Source of the DNA: Candidatus Methanophagales archaeon
GTDB taxonomy: Archaea; Halobacteriota; Syntropharchaeia; Alkanophagales; Methanospirareceae
NCBI GenBank assembly: GCA_021161765.1
Contig: JAGGZZ010000224.1
Location: forward strand, 1-6,107
Length of the DNA: 6,107 bases
Reading direction: 5' to 3'
A model generated the notes under the pieces. The model did not search any database. It saw only the letters and a list, made by a program, of their open reading frames with translations, and was not told where the DNA came from. Below, piece by piece: positions 3,728-6,107 of this stretch (the stretch's first letter is position 1; the number at the start of each line of letters is the position of its first letter). The translations under genes and the position numbers were made by a program.

Positions 3728-5137
3728 ATGATATCGGTGGTGGGAATAGGACCTGGGTCTTTAGATTTGCTTACCGAACGAGCGAGAGCACGGATTTCAA
3801 GTGCGGACATCATTATGGGCAATGTACGGTACATCGAGCTGATAAAGGACGTTATTCCCGCGAGTGCCGAGGTGGTAATAGGCAGGATGGGAACTGAGGT
3901 AGAACGAGCAAAGAAAGCAGTCGAGCTGGGGCAGTATAAAGACGTCGTCCTTGTCTCGGGGGGGGATGCGGGCATCTATGGCATGGCGGGGCTGGCAATC
4001 GAGGTTGCTGCGGATTCGGGTACCAAATTGGAGATAGTCCCCGGTATAACTGCAGCATCATCATCCGCAGCATTACTCGGTGCACCCATATCAAATGATT
4101 TCGCAGTTGTCAGTTTGAGCGATTTGTTGGTACCCTGGAGTGAGATAGAGCGGAAACTGGAAGGATTAGCAAAAATGGACATCGCAGTGGTCGTGTATAA
4201 CCCGAAAAGTAAAAACAGAACGGTGCAATTAGAGAATACACACGGGATTTTTATGCAGTTCCGTGACAGGAAAACAATAGTTGGCATCGTGAGAAATGCA
4301 GAACGAGAAGGATGCGAAATCGAGATTACCACTTTAGAAGATTTGCCTGCCTTCTATCACCGTATAGATATGTCAACGACCATTATTATTGGCTGCTCGG
4401 GGACAAAAAATCTTGGTGCCCGAATGGTTACACGCAGAGGATATGAGACGAAATACGATTATGAGACAGGAAAAAACGGGAATGCTGACGATATAGCAGC
4501 GGGGGGTTATGTAGAGGCGGGAAACCGGGTGTGGGAGCTCAGCAAGGCAATTGTACGTGATATTGTGTCAAAATATCCGGGTTCGTTAAGCGACACCGAA
4601 AAACGAGTGGCGGGACGCGTGGTTTTTGCCAATGCTGACCCTTCGTTTCTTGACTTGCTCGTATTCAAACACCATCCGGTTGAGAAGGGGATACAGTGCA
4701 TAAAAGAGGGTAAAACAATCGTTACGGACATTGAAATGGTGAAAGCAGGTATCAGCAAAAAATACCGGAAAAAGGTGGACTGTTTCGTGAATGCGCCAAA
4801 ATCAATGGAGATAGCGAAAAGGGAAGGGCTCACGAGAACTGCTGCGGGTATCAGGCTCGCAAAGGAAAAGGGACTCATTCAGGGTAACGTCGTGGTTATT
4901 GGGAACGCACCTTCGGCATGCCAGGAGATTTGTGCGCTTGCTGTCGAGGAAGGAGACGCAGGCGTAAAGCCCGCTCTTATCGTTGCCACTCCCGTAGGGT
5001 TCGTCAATGCCGCGGAGATGAAGGAGAAGATATTGTCTATGGGTAATATTCCTTGCATTGTGATAAGAGGACCAAGGGGTGGAACCCCTTCGGCAGTGGC
5101 GATTATTAACGCGATAATTGAGATTGCGTGTCAGTAA
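3728..5137 (+). CDS. CbiH-CbiC fusion: cobalt-factor III C17-methyltransferase and cobalt-precorrin-8 methylmutase
   Basis: This is a two-domain protein of 469 residues. Residues 1-240 are CbiH, which methylates C-17 and contracts the ring: VVGIGPGSLDLLT (4-16), SGGDAGIYGMAG (77-88), VPGITAASS, VSLSDLLVPW, then a closing strand and MVTRRGY (233-239). Residues from about 250 are CbiC, which moves the methyl group from C-11 to C-12 to yield cobyrinate: TIVTDIEMVKAGI, EGLTRTAAG (366-374), VVIGNAPSA, TPVGFVNAAE and IRGPRGGTPSA. The oddity is RVVFANADPSF. In CobH/CbiC relatives this segment reads RMIHATAD-like and carries the catalytic His; here it is Phe 300. I start at ATG 3728, which is 8 bases after GGGAT (3715-3719); GTG 3722 is the alternative. 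There is no stop or frameshift between the domains, and the short Gly/Asn/Asp-rich linker (KNGNADDIAAGGY) looks natural. Confidence 0.88.
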   Translation: MISVVGIGPGSLDLLTERARARISSADIIMGNVRYIELIKDVIPASAEVVIGRMGTEVERAKKAVELGQYKDVVLVSGGDAGIYGMAGLAIEVAADSGTKLEIVPGITAASSSAALLGAPISNDFAVVSLSDLLVPWSEIERKLEGLAKMDIAVVVYNPKSKNRTVQLENTHGIFMQFRDRKTIVGIVRNAEREGCEIEITTLEDLPAFYHRIDMSTTIIIGCSGTKNLGARMVTRRGYETKYDYETGKNGNADDIAAGGYVEAGNRVWELSKAIVRDIVSKYPGSLSDTEKRVAGRVVFANADPSFLDLLVFKHHPVEKGIQCIKEGKTIVTDIEMVKAGISKKYRKKVDCFVNAPKSMEIAKREGLTRTAAGIRLAKEKGLIQGNVVVIGNAPSACQEICALAVEEGDAGVKPALIVATPVGFVNAAEMKEKILSMGNIPCIVIRGPRGGTPSAVAIINAIIEIACQ

Positions 5138-5185
5138 TTTGCGATGACTTGGAAGTTACACCAAAGGAAAGAAAAATATTACCCT

Positions 5186-5200
5186 CGAAACTTTTTATAT
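5186..5200 (+). promoter_or_regulatory. Archaeal BRE/TATA promoter of the type IIG gene
   Basis: CGAAA (5186-5190) followed by CTTTTTATAT (5191-5200) fits the archaeal B-recognition element plus TATA box. A start site is expected near 5223-5228, giving a leader of about 25-30 bases before ATG 5254. A second A/T-rich stretch, CATTTATATTAT (5213-5224), overlaps the likely start site. The stretch 5138-5185 shows no clear terminator for the cbi genes. Confidence 0.65.
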
Positions 5201-5253
5201 CTCAACCTTTGACATTTATATTATCTCTCAAAAAAAGATCTGGAGACAAATAA

Positions 5254-6107
5254 ATGCTCTATACCCAACCTTCACAGGTGCTCGCCTGCATCACCGAATT
5301 TAGCGGAATAGACGATGCACGAACCTTATATTGCAAATTACTGAACTATGATTATCAAGATTTACCAATACCAATTGAAGATTGGACTAAACCCGCGAAG
5401 GAAATTATTATAGACGGAAAAATCATTGCAAGAAAAAGCGATTTTTACATCCTGTATTTTACCATTCGGAAACTGACAAGAACAAACGAAAGGGCGGTAT
5501 TAAAAGAGATATTAAAACACTTCTCTGACTGTGTAGTTATTTTTTCAAACGAAGAAGAAACCGAATTTCACATAACCAGTCCCAAATATGAGCCTGAATC
5601 AAGATACAAATTCGTTATAAGAAGATACGTGGTAGGGAAATATGAGAAATTAAGGACAGCGTCGGAGCGATTATGCCGGACTTATGCGTTAGACACTGAT
5701 ACCCCAACAGAACTAAAAGCGAAACACGATGACGCTTTTAATGTCGAAGCTGTCGCGAAACAATTTTACGAGGAATACCGGGCGATATTAGATGAAATAG
5801 AAGAAGAGTTGCAATCTCAGGGAATCGGAGATAAAAAGACTGCAAAAGGTTTTGCACAGCAATTTCTCAATAGGTTGATGTTCCTTTACTTTATTCAGAA
5901 GCGCGGGTGGCTGAATAACGATAGACGCTTCATTTGGAGTTTTGTCAAACAATATAAAAGAGCTGGTGGAACACCAAACGGGATTTACAAGGATTGGATA
6001 GAACCGCTTTTCTTCTATTCGTTTAATAACAAAAAGATTCCTGATTCATATAACAATCTCCCAGCGGATTTGAGCGAGATTTATAAGAGGATGCCATACT
6101 TGAATGG
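5254..6107 (+). CDS. Type IIG restriction-modification enzyme (Eco57I/PglX-like), N-terminal part
   Basis: The frame runs off the right edge after 284 codons; family members are usually about 900-1300 residues. An in-frame TAA directly before ATG 5254 and a TGGAGA ribosome site (5241-5246, 8 bases away) fix the start. Residues 1-120 form a mixed domain ending in CVVIFSNEEETEFHITSPK. Then comes RRYVVGKYEKLRTASERL (123-140), a stretch I associate with the N-terminal region of type IIG and BREX PglX-type proteins. FNVEAVAKQFYEEY (162-175) and FAQQFLNRLMFLYFIQKRGW (200-219) are strong family signatures that precede the methyltransferase domain. The final MPYLNG should lead into the GLF motif. The SAM-binding and NPPY methylation motifs lie beyond the window, so I cannot say whether the enzyme cuts, only methylates, or belongs to a BREX-like set. 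It is transcribed separately from the cbi genes. Confidence 0.8.
   Translation, partial: MLYTQPSQVLACITEFSGIDDARTLYCKLLNYDYQDLPIPIEDWTKPAKEIIIDGKIIARKSDFYILYFTIRKLTRTNERAVLKEILKHFSDCVVIFSNEEETEFHITSPKYEPESRYKFVIRRYVVGKYEKLRTASERLCRTYALDTDTPTELKAKHDDAFNVEAVAKQFYEEYRAILDEIEEELQSQGIGDKKTAKGFAQQFLNRLMFLYFIQKRGWLNNDRRFIWSFVKQYKRAGGTPNGIYKDWIEPLFFYSFNNKKIPDSYNNLPADLSEIYKRMPYLN

Noticed and set aside
4507..4878. 123-codon - strand frame inside the CbiC domain, and a similar one at 3976-4332 inside CbiH
   Set aside because: Both are antisense shadows of a long, well-conserved coding region and show no recognisable features.

Overview
The window reads as archaeal, most likely a strictly anaerobic euryarchaeote of the methanogen/ANME kind, although no single feature fixes the lineage. 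The evidence is a set of anaerobic (cobalt-early, Cbi-type) corrin-ring genes, short purine-rich Shine-Dalgarno sites, a textbook archaeal BRE/TATA promoter near 5186-5200, and AGA/AGG/ATA-rich codon use.

Positions 1-2381 hold the 3' end of cbiT, then cbiL, cbiF and the N-terminal part of cbiG, all on the + strand. Each junction between these genes carries a roughly 90-120 bp inverted-repeat element (168-272, 1019-1136, 1871-1960). Its arms are built from degenerate 10-11 bp units. Two of the elements run into coding sequence: one gives CbiL a basic C-terminal tail of about 30 residues, and the other ends CbiF.

Positions 2352-3249 break cbiG. The CbiG N-domain diverges after its VITT motif. 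The gap holds a truncated PIN-type toxin remnant (2460-2567, -), a probable ribbon-helix-helix antitoxin gene (2557-2847, -) and a 5'-truncated winged-helix regulator remnant (2850-3074, +). The CbiG C-domain resumes as its own reading frame at 3250. The middle domain of CbiG appears to be missing.

Positions 3250-5137 hold cbiG-C, two T-rich hairpins, and a CbiH-CbiC fusion gene. The CbiC half has Phe where I expect the catalytic His. The window ends in the N-terminal 284 residues of a large type IIG (Eco57I/PglX-like) restriction-modification protein with its own promoter.

The cbi genes cover consecutive steps: CbiL (C-20 methylation), CbiH (C-17 methylation and ring contraction), CbiF (C-11 methylation), CbiG (delta-lactone opening), CbiT (C-15 methylation and decarboxylation) and CbiC (methyl migration). 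CbiD, CbiE and CbiJ are not in view. The main open question is whether the pathway still works with a split, shortened CbiG and an altered CbiC, or whether the cluster is decaying. I see no clear new defence or mobile system. The repeat family and the mosaic inside cbiG are the most unusual structures.
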